Shown here: one piece after another, positions 12,691 to 12,695 of the stretch
Layout of the letters: the number at the start of each line of letters is the position of its first letter
How positions within the stretch are numbered: position 1 is the first letter of the stretch
Assembly: GCA_035443945.1 (NCBI GenBank)
Contig: DAOMNQ010000079.1
Coordinates: 1-12,695, forward strand
Source of the DNA: CAADGN01 sp035443945
Lineage (GTDB): Bacteria; Planctomycetota; Phycisphaerae; Phycisphaerales; UBA1924
Direction: 5' to 3'
DNA length: 12,695 nt
Notes under the pieces: model-generated
The model's input: only the letters and a program-made list of their open reading frames with translations
What the model was told of the DNA's origin: nothing
Databases searched by the model: none
Position numbers and translations under genes: made by a program

Positions 12691-12695
12691 ATTAT

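Overview
This is a high-GC bacterial window that most resembles a Phycisphaerae-type planctomycete. The main clue is a secreted protein at 6813-7871 ending in two dockerin/EF-hand-like repeats and a terminal Gly-Cys-Pro, a tail style I associate with Phycisphaerales secreted proteins. The placement is inference; there is no rRNA or marker gene here to fix it. GC is so high that long open frames lie antisense to almost every real gene, and these were left out.

Left part (1-5081, minus strand): a compact cluster transcribed leftward, in the order priA (replication restart helicase), a fold-type IV D-amino-acid aminotransferase, murD (adds D-Glu to the peptidoglycan precursor) and a YdjY-like lipoprotein that runs off the left edge. 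The aminotransferase and murD overlap by 4 bp and murD and the lipoprotein by 22 bp. An enzyme that can make D-glutamate directly before the enzyme that uses it is a sensible pairing. carA (5103-6320, plus) is divergent from priA with only 21 bp between them; carB is not in the window.

Middle (6321-8828): a 492-bp non-coding leader with a candidate promoter and two hairpins precedes the secreted dockerin-type protein, which is followed by a textbook intrinsic terminator. A pair of REP-like palindromes lies between that terminator and a convergent OmpH/Skp-like periplasmic chaperone gene (8154-8828, minus).

Right part (8829-12695): the OmpH gene and an M29 metallo-aminopeptidase gene (9057-10193, plus) diverge from a 228-bp gap carrying two facing arrays of AGCAAAT-like heptamers. 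Next comes a scar-like region: the C-terminal remnant of an IS66 transposase and a small uncertain reading frame, then a pirin gene whose normal C-terminus has been replaced by unrelated sequence. Pirin is divergent from an HxlR-family regulator, with two short palindromes between them. A Phd/YefM-RelE type toxin-antitoxin pair closes the window, with a GTAC-core palindrome upstream of the antitoxin.

I did not find a clearly new multi-gene system. The best leads are the facing heptamer arrays, the aminotransferase without the classical carboxylate-binding residues next to murD, the IS66/pirin scar, and the structured leader of the secreted protein.
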